This document shows, one piece after another, positions 1-12,901 of a stretch of 49,263 bases of DNA. This stretch comes from Hyphomicrobiales bacterium. GTDB lineage: Bacteria; Pseudomonadota; Alphaproteobacteria; Rhizobiales; Rhizobiaceae. Made by a program: the position numbers and the translations under genes. The notes under the pieces were generated by a model. That model saw nothing but the letters and a program-made list of their open reading frames with translations. It had not been told where the DNA came from and did no database searches. The stretch lies in NCBI GenBank assembly GCA_002400845.2, contig NVRK02000034.1:1-49263 (forward strand), read 5' to 3'. The stretch's first letter is position 1; each line of letters opens with the position of its first letter.

Positions 1-127
1 CGTAAGCTTTAAACTCACCAAAGTATTTTGTAATCGCCGCTGTTAGCGTCGTTTTACCGTGATCAACGTGACCAATTGTGCCGATGTTACAATGCGGCTT
101 ATTGCGTTCAAACTTTTCTTTTGCCAT
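1..127 (-). CDS. tuf: Elongation factor Tu (5' end only)
   Basis: Only the first 42 or so codons are in the window; the gene runs off the left edge. The protein begins [27 protein letters not shown] in two pieces: a short basic start, then the G1/P-loop motif GHVDHGKTT that binds GTP phosphates. EF-Tu delivers aminoacyl-tRNA to the ribosomal A site. A GGAG ribosome-binding site lies just upstream of the ATG. It is the last visible gene of the rpsL-rpsG-fusA-tuf (str) operon, 85 bp after fusA. A second tuf copy elsewhere would be usual but cannot be seen here. Confidence 0.97.
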   Translation of the reverse strand, partial: MAKEKFERNKPHCNIGTIGHVDHGKTTLTAAITKYFGEFKAY

Positions 128-212
128 CTTGGCTCTCCATCCTAGTTAGGATTAAACATTAACCCTAAGGGGTTGAAACTATTAATTATTAGCTGGGTAA
201 AAACCCAACGGC

Positions 213-2306
213 TTAACCTGCGTACTTTTCTTGGATCTCTTTGGCAACTGCCGCAGGAACCGCATTATAGTGATCAAATACCATTGAATACTGCGCACGG
301 CCCTGAGACATTGAGCGTAGATTATCAACATATTTAAACATATTCGCTAGTGGCACACGCGCATCAACAACAACTGCATTGCCGCGCATTTCTTGACCAT
401 GGATTTGACCACGACGTGAGTTCAAATCACCAATCACGTCACCGACGTAATCTTCAGGCGTAACCACTTCAACTTTCATGATCGGCTCAAGCAATTGTGC
501 GCCAGCTTTTGGAGCCGCCTCACGGAACGCTGCACGTGCAGCGATTTCGAATGCTAGAACTGATGAATCCACATCGTGATATGCACCATCGATCAACGTT
601 GCTTTAACACCCAACATAGGGAAGCCAGCAAGTGGACCATTATTAAGAACGGATTGAATACCCTTCTCAACGCCTGGGATATATTCACGAGGAACGTTAC
701 CACCAACAATTTTCGAAACAAACTCAAGCTCTTCGCTATCACCATTTGGTTCAAAGATAATTTTAACACGCGCGAACTGACCTGAACCACCAGATTGTTT
801 CTTGTGTGTGTAATCAACCAAGTGCTCAACTGTAATCGTCTCACGATAAGCAACTTGAGGAGCACCAACGTTGGCCTCAACACCAAATTCACGTCTCATG
901 CGATCAACCAAGATGTCTAGGTGTAATTCACCCATACCAGCAATGATTGTTTGACCAGATTCTTCGTCCGATTTAACACGGAATGAAGGATCTTCAGCGG
1001 CCAAGCGATTAAGGGCAACGCCCATTTTTTCTTGGTCGCCTTTTGTTTTAGGCTCAATCGCGATTTGAATAACCGGATCAGGAAACTCCATACGCTCAAG
1101 AATAACAGGGTTTAGAATATCACTAAGAGTATCACCCGTTGTTGTTTCTTTCAAACCAGCAAGCGCAACAATATCACCAGCATAAGCTACTTCAACGTCT
1201 TCACGAGAGTTTGAGTGCATTTCCAACATACGACCAACGCGTTCGCGCTTTTCTTTAACTGTATTCATTACAGATGTACCTTTATGAAGGACACCAGAGT
1301 AAATACGAGCAAATGTTAGAGAACCAACAAATGGATCATTCATGATTTTAAACGCTAGAAGACTTAATGGAGCGTCATCTGATGCTTCACGAGTAGTTTC
1401 TTCTTCAGTTTTGTAATCAATACCTGCAATCGCTGGAATATCTAGCGGCGAAGGTAAAAAGTCACCAACAGCGTCTAGCAGAGGCTGAACGCCTTTGTTT
1501 TTAAACGCTGAACCGCAAAGCATTGGGAAGAAATCAACTGCAATTGTACCTTTGCGAAGCAAGCGACGGATCTCATCATTGTCAGGCATTTCACCTTCAA
1601 GATAACGCTCCATAGCAGCATCGTCTTGGTCAACAACAATTTCCATCAACTTTTCACGATATTCTGCAGCTTTTTCTTTTAGATCGTCAGGAATCTCAGT
1701 AACTTCCCAAGAAGCACCCAATTCTTCACCGCTCCAGATATGCGCTTCCATCTCGATAAGATCAACGATACCTATAAAATCGTCTTCTGCACCAATTGGA
1801 AGCTGAATAACAACAGCTTTAGCACCTAGACGAGAACCGATCATTTCTTCTGAACGGTAAAAATCAGCACCGATTTTATCCATTTTATTACAGAATATAA
1901 GACGCGGAACATTATACTTATCAGCTTGACGCCAAACAGTCTCTGTTTGTGGCTCAACACCAGCATTTGCATCTAGAAGCGCAACAGCACCATCTAGCAC
2001 ACGTAGAGAACGTTCAACTTCAATTGTGAAATCAACGTGGCCTGGCGTATCAATGATGTTAAAGCGACGCTTAATGCCATCACGGCCTTTCCAGAAAGTA
2101 GTCGTAGCAGCTGAAGTAATTGTTATACCTCGCTCCTGCTCCTGCTCCATCCAGTCCATCGTAGCAGCGCCATCATGCACTTCACCAATTTTGTGAGACT
2201 TACCTGTGTAATAAAGGATACGCTCAGTTGTTGTGGTTTTACCCGCATCAATGTGAGCCATGATACCAAAATTACGATAGTCTTTTAACGGATATTCACG
2301 GGCCAT
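213..2306 (-). CDS. fusA: Elongation factor G
   Basis: EF-G is the GTPase that drives translocation of tRNA and mRNA after peptide bond formation, and ribosome recycling with RRF. At 697 residues it has the normal length. The G-domain motifs are complete: AHIDAGKTT at residues 17-25, RGIT at 59-62, DTPGH at 86-90 and NKMD at 140-143. Domains II to V follow, with the GMGELHLDI segment typical of domain III. It lies 22 bp after rpsG and ahead of tuf in the str operon. No fusidic-acid resistance change was assessed. Nothing unusual seen. Confidence 0.98.
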   Translation of the reverse strand: MAREYPLKDYRNFGIMAHIDAGKTTTTERILYYTGKSHKIGEVHDGAATMDWMEQEQERGITITSAATTTFWKGRDGIKRRFNIIDTPGHVDFTIEVERSLRVLDGAVALLDANAGVEPQTETVWRQADKYNVPRLIFCNKMDKIGADFYRSEEMIGSRLGAKAVVIQLPIGAEDDFIGIVDLIEMEAHIWSGEELGASWEVTEIPDDLKEKAAEYREKLMEIVVDQDDAAMERYLEGEMPDNDEIRRLLRKGTIAVDFFPMLCGSAFKNKGVQPLLDAVGDFLPSPLDIPAIAGIDYKTEEETTREASDDAPLSLLAFKIMNDPFVGSLTFARIYSGVLHKGTSVMNTVKEKRERVGRMLEMHSNSREDVEVAYAGDIVALAGLKETTTGDTLSDILNPVILERMEFPDPVIQIAIEPKTKGDQEKMGVALNRLAAEDPSFRVKSDEESGQTIIAGMGELHLDILVDRMRREFGVEANVGAPQVAYRETITVEHLVDYTHKKQSGGSGQFARVKIIFEPNGDSEELEFVSKIVGGNVPREYIPGVEKGIQSVLNNGPLAGFPMLGVKATLIDGAYHDVDSSVLAFEIAARAAFREAAPKAGAQLLEPIMKVEVVTPEDYVGDVIGDLNSRRGQIHGQEMRGNAVVVDARVPLANMFKYVDNLRSMSQGRAQYSMVFDHYNAVPAAVAKEIQEKYAG

Positions 2307-2328
2307 TGCCGTCTACCTTTATAAAAAT

Positions 2329-2805
<477 letters not shown>

Positions 2806-2823
2806 TTACTCCTATAACCGCGG

Positions 2824-3195
2824 TTATTTAGGACGCTTGGCGCCGTATTTAGAACGACGCTGCTTCCGGTTTTTAACACCCTGTGTATCCAATACACCAC
2901 GAATAACGTGATAACGAACACCAGGCAAATCTTTTACACGACCACCACGGATCATAACAACTGAGTGCTCTTGTAAGTTATGGCCTTCACCAGGAATATA
3001 TCCAATAACTTCAAAACCATTCGTTAGACGAATTTTAGCAACTTTACGAAGAGCCGAGTTCGGCTTCTTTGGAGTTGTTGTATAAACACGCGTACAAACA
3101 CCACGCTTTTGCGGGCACTCTTGCATCGCAGGTACTTTATTACGCTTCACCGCTTTTTTGCGCGGGTTGCGGACCAATTGATTGATCGTTGGCAT
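2824..3195 (-). CDS. rpsL: 30S ribosomal protein S12
   Basis: S12 sits at the decoding centre and controls accuracy. It is 123 residues long. The loop [11 protein letters not shown] (Lys43) and the segment VKDLPGVRY (Lys88) are both wild type, so the sequence shows no classical streptomycin-resistance substitution. It is the first gene of the str operon. It is preceded by a leader of about 350 nt with several hairpins, and by a good promoter match at 3555-3582. Confidence 0.98.
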   Translation of the reverse strand: MPTINQLVRNPRKKAVKRNKVPAMQECPQKRGVCTRVYTTTPKKPNSALRKVAKIRLTNGFEVIGYIPGEGHNLQEHSVVMIRGGRVKDLPGVRYHVIRGVLDTQGVKNRKQRRSKYGAKRPK

Positions 3196-3550
3196 ATAAA
3201 CCAGACCTCTTGTGGTCGATCACCAAATAGGTGATCTGAATTCTCAATATACAGAACCGTGCCGTTTAGCCGAGATCCTGCGGTTAACACTGGATAAACC
3301 ATTGTCAAACAATGGCCTTAGACAGCGACCTAATTGCAAACTTCACAATTAGGCTTTGCCACATGCAAAAAGGACCCAATCGATTTGCCCACCTTCATTA
3401 GATGACCCCCTCGAAAGAACCTTAAAACACAGAGGAGCAGTTTCCCACTCATGCAGCTTTAATATAATATCTTTTGTGCAAAACTTGTTTGAGTCTATGA
3501 TTTTAGGCTTGGCGCCTTAAATTGAAACAACTCACATCGCTTTGTATGGT
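3196..3550 (-). promoter_or_regulatory. Long structured leader of the rpsL operon
   Basis: This stretch has no credible reading frame on either strand. Three perfect short stem-loops are present: 3218-3224 with 3230-3236 (GATCACC/GGTGATC), 3299-3304 with 3310-3315 (CCATTG/CAATGG), and 3329-3336 with 3346-3353 (CCTAATTG/CAATTAGG). If the promoter at 3555-3582 is used, they all lie in the 5' untranslated RNA of rpsL. Such leaders in ribosomal-protein operons often carry autoregulatory or anti-termination signals, but I do not recognise a named family here. Confidence 0.45.
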
Positions 3551-3554
3551 CTGG

Positions 3555-3582
3555 CTATAGAGAAATGGATTCATATCGTCAA
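3555..3582 (-). promoter_or_regulatory. Predicted sigma70 promoter of the rpsL-rpsG-fusA-tuf operon
   Basis: Read on the minus strand, TTGACG (3582-3577) and CTATAG (3560-3555) are separated by 16 bp. This is close to the alphaproteobacterial vegetative consensus TTGAC-N17-CTATA. It would start transcription near 3548, some 350 nt before rpsL. The -35 is strong and the -10 has the CTATA core typical of alphas. No experimental support is available. Confidence 0.5.
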
Positions 3583-3757
3583 CCCCTTCCCGCTTAGAAT
3601 CCTAGAAAGTTGAGTCAAATCAGTCGTTTGACTACTTTTTAGTTGAATTCGTCTGATTATGACTTGTCTAGTTGTATTAATTGGGGCCTATAGCGATTAA
3701 ATACCATTATTGAGACTGTGTTTTAAGGTCAAAACACCAATTTTAGACAGGAATGAG

Positions 3758-4087
3758 ATGAATAAAGAATCGGATAGCCTAAACAGTAGCAATATAGCCT
3801 CGATGATCTTTTTATTGATTGGTGAAGTGCAAAAAGTAAAAGACGCCAAGAAGATCCCCTTCAACGCACTTCTGGCCGCACCTGACGATGATACAGCAGT
3901 ACGCATCATCTTAGAAACATTCGCAAGCGAAGGCTATTTACACGCCGACCTACACCAGATTGGTAATCTTGATGGCGAACCAGAAGAAGAAGAGTATAAG
4001 GCGGCCTATCAAGCGGCGGCTAATGGCGAAGTTGCGCTTATCTTCTATGAAGGCGGCTACGACATGAGCGGTGACTTTAAAAAATAG
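3758..4087 (+). CDS. Conserved-looking small acidic protein, function unknown
   Basis: It encodes 109 residues starting MNKESDSLNSSNIASMIF. I chose the ATG at 3758 because AGGA lies just upstream; an in-frame start further upstream (about 3710) has no better signal. I do not recognise the family. The protein is soluble, has no signal peptide, and has an acidic stretch DGEPEEEEYKAAY followed by a hydrophobic strand VALIFYEGG. It is the only plus-strand gene inside the ribosomal/RNA polymerase block, lying between rpoC (convergent) and rpsL (divergent). Codon use resembles its neighbours, so it is probably a real gene and not a remnant. Confidence 0.7.
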   Translation: MNKESDSLNSSNIASMIFLLIGEVQKVKDAKKIPFNALLAAPDDDTAVRIILETFASEGYLHADLHQIGNLDGEPEEEEYKAAYQAAANGEVALIFYEGGYDMSGDFKK

Positions 4088-4103
4088 ACTTATTTGATTA
4101 TTC

Positions 4104-4272
4104 AAATCTTGCGCATCACTTTATTCACTTACACTAATTCGCTTTGCTCATAGCTGCGAGGCACGAGCAAAGCTCGGCAACCTCTTCGGTTGCTGGCCAT
4201 AGACTGTCACTTTATTCACTTACGGCAGTTTCGCTTCGTTCAACGACTGCGATGCACGAGCAAAGCTCGGCA
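4104..4272. repeat. Degenerate tandem repeat of about 92 bp with internal palindromes
   Basis: Two words recur in order: TCACTTTATTCACTTAC at 4116-4132 and 4207-4223, and GCACGAGCAAAGCTCGGCA at 4161-4179 and 4254-4272. Spacing is 91 and 93 bp. The second word contains the palindrome CGAGC-AAA-GCTCG. A further hairpin GCAACC/GGTTGC lies at 4177-4193 and may help end transcription of the unknown gene at 3758. The word AAATCTTGCGCATCACT at 4104-4120 also occurs twice downstream of nusG (15946-15962, 16008-16024). This links the two repeat loci as copies of one dispersed element. Confidence 0.7.
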
Positions 4273-4348
4273 CAAGCTTAGCTTAGTCACCCTTCTATCT
4301 CATTCGCAATAACGCCCCTCTGCTTCGACAGGTTTTTTTGAATTAAAA

Positions 4349-4386
4349 TAAAAAAAGGCCCGCACTGCGTAACGGCAATGCGGGCC
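4349..4386 (-). terminator. Rho-independent terminator of rpoB-rpoC
   Basis: On the minus strand a GC-rich stem (GGCCCGCATTGCCG, small loop, CAGTGCGGGCC; 4386-4357) is followed directly by eight U (4356-4349). It begins 25 bp after the rpoC stop codon. This is the strongest terminator in the window and separates the RNA polymerase genes from what lies to the left. Confidence 0.9.
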
Positions 4387-4411
4387 TAATTTGTTTTAGC
4401 TAGTAAGGTGC

Positions 4412-7400
4412 TTACTCAGCGGCTTCGTCGCTCGACATATCTGTCAAAGCAGCGGCTGATTGTGCGCTAGCAATTTTCTTCTTCTCTTCGATGATAAGTT
4501 CATCACGCTGTGTTGCAAGCGCTTTTAGCCTATTCATCAATCCACCTGTACCAGCTGGGATCAAGCGACCAACAATCACGTTCTCTTTTAGACCTTCTAG
4601 GCTGTCGGACTTGCCGGCAACCGCAGCTTCTGTAAGAACACGAGTTGTCTCTTGGAACGAAGCCGCTGAGATGAATGAACGGGTCTGCAAGCTGGCTTTG
4701 GTAATACCAAGAAGTATTGGCGTACCTGTAGCTGGTGCTTTTCCGTCACTAACCAAACGTTCGTTTAGAAGATCCATTTCGATGCGATCAACTGTTTCAC
4801 CAGTAATAAGACCACTGTCTCCAGATTCTACGATTTCAACTTTTTGCAGCATCTGGCGAACAATCACCTCGATGTGTTTATCGTTGATCGTCACACCTTG
4901 TAGACGGTAAACATCTTGAATCTCATTAACGAGGTAAGAAGCTAGAGCCTCTACGCCTTTAATGGCCAAAATGTCGTGCGGTGCTGGGTTACCATCAAGG
5001 ATGTAATCACCCTTTTCAATTTGGTCACCCTCTTGCAAGTGGAACGGCTTCGATTTTGGAATGAGGTATTCAGATGGCTCTAAAGTAGAGTCATTTGGCT
5101 CAATCGAAATACGACGCTTGTTCTTATAGTCACGACCAAAACGGATCGTTCCGTCGATCTCTGCAATAACAGCGTGATCTTTTGGACGACGTGCTTCAAA
5201 CAATTCAGCAACACGCGGCAAACCACCGGTAATATCTTTTGTTTTTGCACTTTCCAAAGGAATACGCGCAAGAACATCACCAGCAGAAATTTTCTGACCA
5301 GGTTCTACTGAAAGAACAGAGTTCACAGAAAGTAGGAACCTTGCTTCACCACCACGATCAGGCTTGATAACGTCACCGTTTTTATCTTTGATAACAACAG
5401 CTGGTTTCAAATCAATCGCACGTGGGTTAGCACGCCAATCTGTAACAACACGCTTCGTGATACCAGTAGATTCATCAGCATTTTCTGCAACGGATAGACC
5501 GTCAAGAACATCTTCAAAATCAACAACACCAGACGAATCTGTAAGAAGAGGACGTGTATATGGATCCCATTCTGCCATACGATCGCCTTGCTTAATAGCA
5601 TCGCCTTCGTCGACATGAATACGAGAACCATAAGTTACACGATGCGAAGCGCGTTCAATGCCCTTCTCATCTTCAATTGCAATAGCCATGTTACGACCCA
5701 TAACCATCATGTGGCCATCTGAGTTGCGAGCCATGTTGCGGTTACGAATTTTGATCGTACCATCGAAAGTAGCTTCAATGAATGAACTATCGACAACTTG
5801 AGCAGTACCACCAATGTGGAAGGTACGCATTGTAAGCTGAGTACCAGGCTCACCAATTGATTGAGCCGCGATAACACCAACAGCTTCACCTTGGTTAACA
5901 GGTGTACCACGTGCAAGGTCACGACCGTAACATGCAGCACAAATGCCGTTTTGGGTTTCACATGTAAGTGCTGAGCGAATTAGAACTGTTTTAACTTCAG
6001 CGGCTTCAACAACATCACAATCACGCTCGTCCATAAGGTGACCTTTTGCAAATAACACCTCACCCGTATCTGGGTGTGTGAGATCTTCAGAAAGGGTACG
6101 ACCCAAGATACGCATCGTTAGGGTCGCAACAACTTGACCTGAATCAATAACAGGTTGAATTGTAAGGCCTGCTTCAGCGCCACAATCAACTTCGTTAACG
6201 ATGCAATCTTGCGCAACATCCACTAGACGACGTGTAAGGTAACCTGAGTTCGCAGTTTTCAACGCCGTATCCGCAAGACCCTTACGGGCACCGTGGGTGG
6301 AGTTGAAGTATTCAAGAACGGTTAGACCTTCTTTAAAGTTCGAGATGATTGGTGTCTCGATGATTTCACCAGAAGGTTTCGCCATAAGGCCACGCATACC
6401 AGCAAGCTGTTTCATCTGCGTTGGACTACCACGAGCACCTGAGTGGCTCATCATGTAGATTGAGTTCATTTGAAGTGTACGACCAGTTTCCTTGTCGATT
6501 TTAACTTCGCGGATACCCTTCATCATTTCATCAGCAACTTTGTCACCACACTTGGCCCAAGCATCAACAACTTTGTTGTACTTCTCACCCTGTGTAATTA
6601 GACCATCATTATACTGTTGCTCATATTCTTTAGCCAAAGCTTGTGTGTCACTAACCAATTTCTTTTTGGTCTCTGGAATAACCATGTCATCCATACCAAA
6701 CGAAATACCAGCTTTACAAGCATGCTTAAATCCAAGCTGCATGATTTGGTCACAAAAGATTACCGTGTCTTTTTGACCTGAATGACGATAAACGTAATCG
6801 ATCATTTTTGAGATGTTTTTCTTAGTCATCTCAACATTACAAATGTCGTATTCAACTTCAGAATTACGCGGCAACAAATCACCAATCAACATACGACCAG
6901 GGGTCGTTTCGCTGATTTGAGATCTTAGCACACCATTTTCGTCAATCGACTTAAAGCGGCCTTTAATTTTGGTGTGTAGTGTTATAACTTTATTATCTAA
7001 TGCATGTTGCATTTCACCTAAATCGGAAAATGCCATGCCTTCGCCCGGCTCTTTATCATTCATGATTGAAAGGTAATAAAGACCCAAAATCATATCTTGA
7101 GAAGGAACGATAACTGGCAAACCATTCGCAGGGTGCAAGATGTTGTTTGTAGACATCATCAATACACGTGCTTCAAGCTGTGCTTCTAGTGACAACGGTA
7201 CGTGTACCGCCATTTGGTCACCATCAAAATCGGCGTTAAACGCTGTACATACCAATGGGTGAAGCTGAATAGCCTTACCTTCAATCAATACAGGTTCGAA
7301 AGCTTGGATGCCCAAACGGTGCAATGTTGGTGCGCGGTTAAGAAGAACTGGGTGTTCTCTGATTACTTCATCAAGAATATCCCAAACTTCTGGACGCTCT

Positions 7401-8614
7401 TTTTCAACCAATTTCTTCGCCTGTTTAACAGTTGAAGAATAGCCTTTTGCGTCTAGACGCGAATAGATAAACGGTTTGAACAATTCCAAAGCCATTTTCT
7501 TAGGTAGACCACATTGGTGCAATTTAAGCTCAGGACCAGTCACGATAACCGAACGACCTGAATAGTCGACTCGTTTACCCAACAAGTTCTGACGGAAACG
7601 ACCTTGCTTACCTTTCAGCATGTCTGAAAGAGATTTCAACGGACGCTTGTTAGCACCTGTAATTGTACGACCACGACGACCATTATCAAACAATGCATCA
7701 ACAGATTCTTGAAGCATACGCTTCTCGTTACGGATGATGATGTCTGGTGCGCGAAGTTCCATAAGGCGCTTCAAGCGGTTGTTACGGTTGATTACGCGGC
7801 GATATAGATCGTTCAAATCTGAAGTCGCAAAACGACCACCATCAAGTGGAACAAGAGGACGTAGATCTGGTGGTATCACCGGAATAGTCTTCATAATCAT
7901 CCACTCAGGACGGTTGCCTGATTCTAAGAATGCTTCAACAACTTTTAGACGCTTGGTGAATTTCTTCATCTTCAATTCAGATGCAGTTTCAGCCAAATCT
8001 ACACGCAGTTGACCCGCAACTTTTTCAAGGTCCATAGAAGCCAAAATCTCGTGGATCGCTTCTGCACCAATCATCGCAGTAAATGAATCTTCGCCGTATT
8101 CTTCAACAGCGTTCATGTGCTCTTCTTCTGAAAGAAGCTGGAACTCTTGAAGTGCTGTTAGACCAGGCTCTGTTACAACGAAGTTTTCGAAGTAAAGAAC
8201 GCGCTCAAGATCTTTAAGCGTCATATCAAGCAATAGGCCGATACGTGATGGCAATGACTTTAGGAACCAGATGTGTGCAACTGGTGAAGCAAGTTCGATG
8301 TGCCCCATGCGCTCGCGACGAACGCGAGAAAGCGTTACTTCAACGCCACATTTTTCACAGATAATGCCTTTATACTTCATGCGTTTATATTTGCCGCATA
8401 AGCATTCATAATCTTTGATTGGGCCAAAGATGCGGGCGCAGAAAAGACCATCACGCTCGGGCTTAAATGTCCGATAGTTGATGGTTTCTGGCTTTTTGAT
8501 CTCACCAAATGACCATGAAAGAATTTTTTCTGGTGCGGCGATAGAAATTCGAATTGAATCGAAGTTCTGCGTTGCAGCAGGGTTATTGAAGAGGTTCATG
8601 ACTTCTTGATTCAT
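4412..8614 (-). CDS. rpoC: DNA-directed RNA polymerase subunit beta'
   Basis: Beta' forms one half of the RNA polymerase crab claw and carries the catalytic magnesium site. I place the start at the ATG at 8614 ([10 protein letters not shown]), which has a good AAAGGAG box; this gives 1400 residues. An upstream in-frame start exists but lacks support. Visible motifs are the N-terminal zinc site (Cys71, Cys73, Cys86, Cys89), the active-site motif NADFDGD near residue 460, and the second zinc site [13 protein letters not shown]. It follows rpoB by 141 bp and ends at a strong terminator. Confidence 0.98.
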   Translation of the reverse strand: MNQEVMNLFNNPAATQNFDSIRISIAAPEKILSWSFGEIKKPETINYRTFKPERDGLFCARIFGPIKDYECLCGKYKRMKYKGIICEKCGVEVTLSRVRRERMGHIELASPVAHIWFLKSLPSRIGLLLDMTLKDLERVLYFENFVVTEPGLTALQEFQLLSEEEHMNAVEEYGEDSFTAMIGAEAIHEILASMDLEKVAGQLRVDLAETASELKMKKFTKRLKVVEAFLESGNRPEWMIMKTIPVIPPDLRPLVPLDGGRFATSDLNDLYRRVINRNNRLKRLMELRAPDIIIRNEKRMLQESVDALFDNGRRGRTITGANKRPLKSLSDMLKGKQGRFRQNLLGKRVDYSGRSVIVTGPELKLHQCGLPKKMALELFKPFIYSRLDAKGYSSTVKQAKKLVEKERPEVWDILDEVIREHPVLLNRAPTLHRLGIQAFEPVLIEGKAIQLHPLVCTAFNADFDGDQMAVHVPLSLEAQLEARVLMMSTNNILHPANGLPVIVPSQDMILGLYYLSIMNDKEPGEGMAFSDLGEMQHALDNKVITLHTKIKGRFKSIDENGVLRSQISETTPGRMLIGDLLPRNSEVEYDICNVEMTKKNISKMIDYVYRHSGQKDTVIFCDQIMQLGFKHACKAGISFGMDDMVIPETKKKLVSDTQALAKEYEQQYNDGLITQGEKYNKVVDAWAKCGDKVADEMMKGIREVKIDKETGRTLQMNSIYMMSHSGARGSPTQMKQLAGMRGLMAKPSGEIIETPIISNFKEGLTVLEYFNSTHGARKGLADTALKTANSGYLTRRLVDVAQDCIVNEVDCGAEAGLTIQPVIDSGQVVATLTMRILGRTLSEDLTHPDTGEVLFAKGHLMDERDCDVVEAAEVKTVLIRSALTCETQNGICAACYGRDLARGTPVNQGEAVGVIAAQSIGEPGTQLTMRTFHIGGTAQVVDSSFIEATFDGTIKIRNRNMARNSDGHMMVMGRNMAIAIEDEKGIERASHRVTYGSRIHVDEGDAIKQGDRMAEWDPYTRPLLTDSSGVVDFEDVLDGLSVAENADESTGITKRVVTDWRANPRAIDLKPAVVIKDKNGDVIKPDRGGEARFLLSVNSVLSVEPGQKISAGDVLARIPLESAKTKDITGGLPRVAELFEARRPKDHAVIAEIDGTIRFGRDYKNKRRISIEPNDSTLEPSEYLIPKSKPFHLQEGDQIEKGDYILDGNPAPHDILAIKGVEALASYLVNEIQDVYRLQGVTINDKHIEVIVRQMLQKVEIVESGDSGLITGETVDRIEMDLLNERLVSDGKAPATGTPILLGITKASLQTRSFISAASFQETTRVLTEAAVAGKSDSLEGLKENVIVGRLIPAGTGGLMNRLKALATQRDELIIEEKKKIASAQSAAALTDMSSDEAAE

Positions 8615-8718
8615 GCTACTCGACTCCTTTGAGGCTTTGCCTCTTGAAAGCGATGACACACCATTTTGGATACATCATCTAAAAATTGTTCAACATGCGA
8701 TACGCAAATTACTAAATG

Positions 8719-8742
8719 GAGAGCGGTATGATTACCGCCCTC
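8719..8742 (-). other. Intercistronic hairpin between rpoB and rpoC
   Basis: A 10-bp stem (GAGGGCGGTA / TACCGCTCTC on the minus strand, one G-U pair) with loop ATCA lies just after rpoB. No U-run follows, so it is unlikely to terminate. A role in mRNA processing or stability between the two large subunits is an inference only. Confidence 0.5.
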
Positions 8743-8755
8743 TTTTGTTGTTTGC

Positions 8756-11700
8756 TTATTCAGCAGCATCGGAAAGTTGTTCGTCTTCGCTCTCGTTGTT
8801 AGGAGTACGTGTGTTCTCCAACTCAACATTAAGACCAAGCGAACGCATTTCCTTAATAAGAACGTTAAAGCTCTCAGGAATACCTGCTTCAAATGTATCA
8901 TCACCTCTAACGATTGCTTCGTACACTTTGGTACGACCTGCAACGTCATCTGATTTGACGGTAAGCATTTCTTGAAGTGTATAAGCTGCGCCATACGCTT
9001 CAAGTGCCCAAACTTCCATCTCACCAAATCGCTGACCACCAAACTGCGCCTTACCACCCAGCGGCTGCTGAGTAACAAGTGAGTATGGACCGATTGAACG
9101 AGCGTGAATTTTGTCATCAACCAAGTGGTGCAATTTAAGCATATAGATATAGCCCATTGTCACCTGACGATCGAAGGCTTCGCCCGTACGACCATCATAA
9201 ACAGTTGACTGACCAGAGCTGTGTAGCCCTGCTCGTTCTAACATATCAACAATATCAGGCTCATGCGCACCATCAAACACTGGCGTCGCAATTGAAACAC
9301 CCGTTTTTAATTGGTCCGCAAGACGCAATACAGAAGCATCATCATAGTTTTTAACGGGTTCATTACGATCGTTATCACCATAAATATATTCTAGTTCTGT
9401 ACGAAGTGGCTGTAGATCATGGTCTTCTTTGTAAGCGTCAATGAGCTTACCAATTTTCTTACCCATACCAGCACACGCCCAACCAAGGTGCGTTTCAAGA
9501 ATTTGACCAACGTTCATACGTGATGGAACACCCAGAGGGTTCAAGCAGATATCTGCATGCGTACCATCTTCTAGGAATGGCATGTCTTCGATAGGAAGGA
9601 TGCGAGAAACCACACCTTTGTTACCGTGACGACCCGCCATTTTATCACCAGGCTGAAGTTTACGCTTAACAGCAACAAAGACTTTAACCATCTTCATTAC
9701 GCCAGGCATCAACTCATCGCCACGCTGTAGTTTTTCAATCTTATCCATAAAGCGGCCTTCTAGCAGCTTTTTAGAATCGTCATATTGAACTTGAAGCGCT
9801 TCAACTTTAGCCTGTTGCTTATCTTCAGCTACAGCAAACTGCCACCATTGTGAACGTGGAAACTCTTCCATTAGTTCAGCAGTGATTGTGTCACCTTTTT
9901 TGAAGCCTTTTGGACCAGCCGCAGATTCTTTACCAACAACCATATTTTGCAAACGTCCGTAAACGTTGCGATCTAGGATTGCTTGCTCATCATCACGATC
10001 TTTTCCGAGTGTTTCAATCTCTTCGCGTTCGATAGACATTGCACGTTCGTCTTTTTCAATACCATGACGGTTGAATACACGAACCTCAACAACAGTACCA
10101 AAACTGCCTGGAGACATGCGAAGTGACGTATCACGAACATCAGAAGCTTTTTCACCAAAGATGGCACGAAGAAGTTTTTCTTCTGGTGTCATCGGGCTTT
10201 CGCCTTTTGGTGTGATCTTACCAACAAGAATGTCGCTAGGACCCACTTCTGCACCGATATATGTAATACCAGCTTCATCGAGATTTTTCAGCGCTTCTTC
10301 AGAAACGTTTGGAATATCACGTGTAATCTCTTCAGGTCCAAGCTTTGTATCACGCGCCATAACTTCGAATTCTTCGATGTGGATCGAAGTAAATACGTCG
10401 TCAGTCACGATGCGCTCAGAAAGAAGAATTGAATCTTCGTAATTGTAACCATTCCAAGGCATAAACGCCACTAGAGCATTACGTCCTAGTGCCAAATCAC
10501 CAAGATCCGTTGAAGGACCATCGGCAATGATATCGCCTTTGTTTAGAATATCACCAATGCGCACAAGTGGGCGTTGGTTGATACAAGTAGATTGGTTTGA
10601 ACGTTGATATTTCATCAAGCGATAAATATCGACACCAGATTTTGAAGGATCAAGATCTTGTGTTGCACGAACAACAATACGTGTCGCATCCACTTGGTCA
10701 ACAACACCGCCACGTTTAGCCACAATCGCAGCGCCCGAATCGCGCGCCACAACAGCTTCCATACCAGTACCAACAAATGGTGCTTCAGCTTTCACCAAAG
10801 GCACAGCCTGACGCATCATGTTTGAGCCCATAAGCGCTCTGTTCGCATCATCGTTTTCCAAGAAAGGAATAAGTGAAGAGGCAACAGATACCAATTGCTT
10901 AGGAGATACTTCCATCAATTGAACTGTTTTACTTGCGATCATCATTACGTCGCCAGCATGGCGACAAACAACAGTTTCTTTAGCAAGCTTATCGCCATCT
11001 AACTCTGCATTTGATTGTGCAACATAGTAACGCGCCTCTTCCATTGCTGAAAGATAAATAACGTCTTTTGTTACAATGCCGTCATTCACTTTGCGGAATG
11101 GCGTTTCGATGAAACCATATTTGTTTACACGTGCAAATGTTGCCAGTGAGTTGATAAGACCAATATTTGGTCCTTCTGGTGTTTCAATTGGACAAATACG
11201 ACCATAGTGCGTTGGGTGCACATCGCGCACCTCAAAGCCAGCACGTTCACGGGTAAGACCGCCGGGCCCAAGCGCAGAAAGACGACGCTTATGCGTAATC
11301 TCTGACAATGGGTTGGTCTGATCCATAAATTGTGACAATTGCGAAGAACCAAAGAATTCACGAACCGCAGCGGCGGCTGGTTTCGCGTTAATAAGGTCTT
11401 GCGGCATCACTGTGTCGATTTCGATTGAAGACATACGCTCTTTAATAGCGCGCTCCATACGAAGAAGACCGATGCGGTATTGGTTTTCCATCAATTCGCC
11501 AACTGAGCGAACACGGCGATTGCCTAGGTTATCAATATCATCAATTTCGCCACGGCCATCGCGCAGATTAACCAGCATTTTAACAACCGCTAAAATGTCT
11601 TCTTTGCGAAGTACGCGAACAGTGTCTTCTGCATCAAGGTCAAGACGCATGTTCATTTTAACACGGCCAACCGCTGAAAGATCATAGCGTTCTGAATCAA

Positions 11701-12901
11701 AGAACAGCGAATTAAACATCGCTTCCGCAGAATCCATTGTTGGTGGCTCACCAGGGCGCATAACACGATAAATATCGAACAATGCCTCTTGGCGGTTATC
11801 ATTTTTATCAGCAGACAATGTGTTGCGGATATAAGCACCGATGTTAATATGATCGATGTCTAGGATTGAGAACTCTTCAAACCCATTTTCAGCAAGAATT
11901 GCTAGATTTTTCTCATCAAGCTCTTCACCAGCATCTGCATAGATTTCGCCAGTTTTCATGTTGACGATGTCTTCTGACAAATAACATCCTTGAATGTCTT
12001 CATCCGTCACAAGAATGGCTTTAACGCCCTTCTCATCTAATTGCTTAAGTGTGCGAGCGGTAATTTTCTTACCAGCTTCAACAACAACATCACCGCTATC
12101 AGCGTCGATGATGTCTGCTACAGGCTTGCTGCCTTTTAAGCTTTCGCCATCGAAAGGTTTGCGCCAGCCTTCTTTTTCCTTCTTCACGATTGAAGACGTA
12201 TAGAACATGTCCAAAATTTCTTCTGAATCATAACCAAGCGCCATCAATAATGATGTTGCAGGAATTTTACGGCGGCGATCGATACGTGCATGCACAACGT
12301 CTTTGGCATCAAATTCGATGTCCAACCATGAACCACGGTAAGGAATAACACGCGCAGAGAACAACAATTTTCCTGAAGAGTGTGACTTACCTTTATCGTG
12401 ATCGAAGAACACACCAGGAGAACGGTGCATTTGAGATACGATAACACGCTCAGTACCATTGATAACAAATGTACCGCTATCAGTCATCAAAGGCATATCG
12501 CCCATATAGACGTCTTGCTCTTTAATATCTCTAATTGACTTAGCGCCAGTATCTTCATCTATATCAAATACGATAAGACGTAGAGTTACTTTTAAAGGCG
12601 CTGAATAAGTCATGTCGCGTTGGCGACATTCTTCTACATCATACTTTGGTTTTTCGTATTCGTACCTAACGAATTCCAACATAGATGCGCCTGAAAAATC
12701 AGAAATCGGAAAAACTGATCTGAAAACGGACTGAAGTCCATCATCGTCATTTCTTCCTTCTTCTGGTTCATCAACCATCAAGAATTGATCATATGAAGTT
12801 TTTTGAACTTCGATAAGATTAGGCATTTCGGCAACTTCAGTAATGTTACCAAATACCTTTCTTACGCGTTTACGGCCATTGAAAACATGCGTTTGAGCCA
12901 T
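8756..12901 (-). CDS. rpoB: DNA-directed RNA polymerase subunit beta
   Basis: Beta is the second large RNA polymerase subunit and the target of rifampicin. At 1381 residues it has the length usual in rhizobial alphas. The start [19 protein letters not shown] is typical of the class. The rifampicin cluster reads [31 protein letters not shown] (in two parts [12 protein letters not shown] and [12 protein letters not shown]) and looks wild type. The catalytic-side segment [13 protein letters not shown] is intact. It is preceded by a 396-bp leader from rplL and followed by rpoC. Confidence 0.98.
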   Translation of the reverse strand: MAQTHVFNGRKRVRKVFGNITEVAEMPNLIEVQKTSYDQFLMVDEPEEGRNDDDGLQSVFRSVFPISDFSGASMLEFVRYEYEKPKYDVEECRQRDMTYSAPLKVTLRLIVFDIDEDTGAKSIRDIKEQDVYMGDMPLMTDSGTFVINGTERVIVSQMHRSPGVFFDHDKGKSHSSGKLLFSARVIPYRGSWLDIEFDAKDVVHARIDRRRKIPATSLLMALGYDSEEILDMFYTSSIVKKEKEGWRKPFDGESLKGSKPVADIIDADSGDVVVEAGKKITARTLKQLDEKGVKAILVTDEDIQGCYLSEDIVNMKTGEIYADAGEELDEKNLAILAENGFEEFSILDIDHINIGAYIRNTLSADKNDNRQEALFDIYRVMRPGEPPTMDSAEAMFNSLFFDSERYDLSAVGRVKMNMRLDLDAEDTVRVLRKEDILAVVKMLVNLRDGRGEIDDIDNLGNRRVRSVGELMENQYRIGLLRMERAIKERMSSIEIDTVMPQDLINAKPAAAAVREFFGSSQLSQFMDQTNPLSEITHKRRLSALGPGGLTRERAGFEVRDVHPTHYGRICPIETPEGPNIGLINSLATFARVNKYGFIETPFRKVNDGIVTKDVIYLSAMEEARYYVAQSNAELDGDKLAKETVVCRHAGDVMMIASKTVQLMEVSPKQLVSVASSLIPFLENDDANRALMGSNMMRQAVPLVKAEAPFVGTGMEAVVARDSGAAIVAKRGGVVDQVDATRIVVRATQDLDPSKSGVDIYRLMKYQRSNQSTCINQRPLVRIGDILNKGDIIADGPSTDLGDLALGRNALVAFMPWNGYNYEDSILLSERIVTDDVFTSIHIEEFEVMARDTKLGPEEITRDIPNVSEEALKNLDEAGITYIGAEVGPSDILVGKITPKGESPMTPEEKLLRAIFGEKASDVRDTSLRMSPGSFGTVVEVRVFNRHGIEKDERAMSIEREEIETLGKDRDDEQAILDRNVYGRLQNMVVGKESAAGPKGFKKGDTITAELMEEFPRSQWWQFAVAEDKQQAKVEALQVQYDDSKKLLEGRFMDKIEKLQRGDELMPGVMKMVKVFVAVKRKLQPGDKMAGRHGNKGVVSRILPIEDMPFLEDGTHADICLNPLGVPSRMNVGQILETHLGWACAGMGKKIGKLIDAYKEDHDLQPLRTELEYIYGDNDRNEPVKNYDDASVLRLADQLKTGVSIATPVFDGAHEPDIVDMLERAGLHSSGQSTVYDGRTGEAFDRQVTMGYIYMLKLHHLVDDKIHARSIGPYSLVTQQPLGGKAQFGGQRFGEMEVWALEAYGAAYTLQEMLTVKSDDVAGRTKVYEAIVRGDDTFEAGIPESFNVLIKEMRSLGLNVELENTRTPNNESEDEQLSDAAE

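Noticed and set aside
161-174. AACCC/GGGGTT hairpin between fusA and tuf
   Set aside because: The stem is short, has no U-run, and could be chance.
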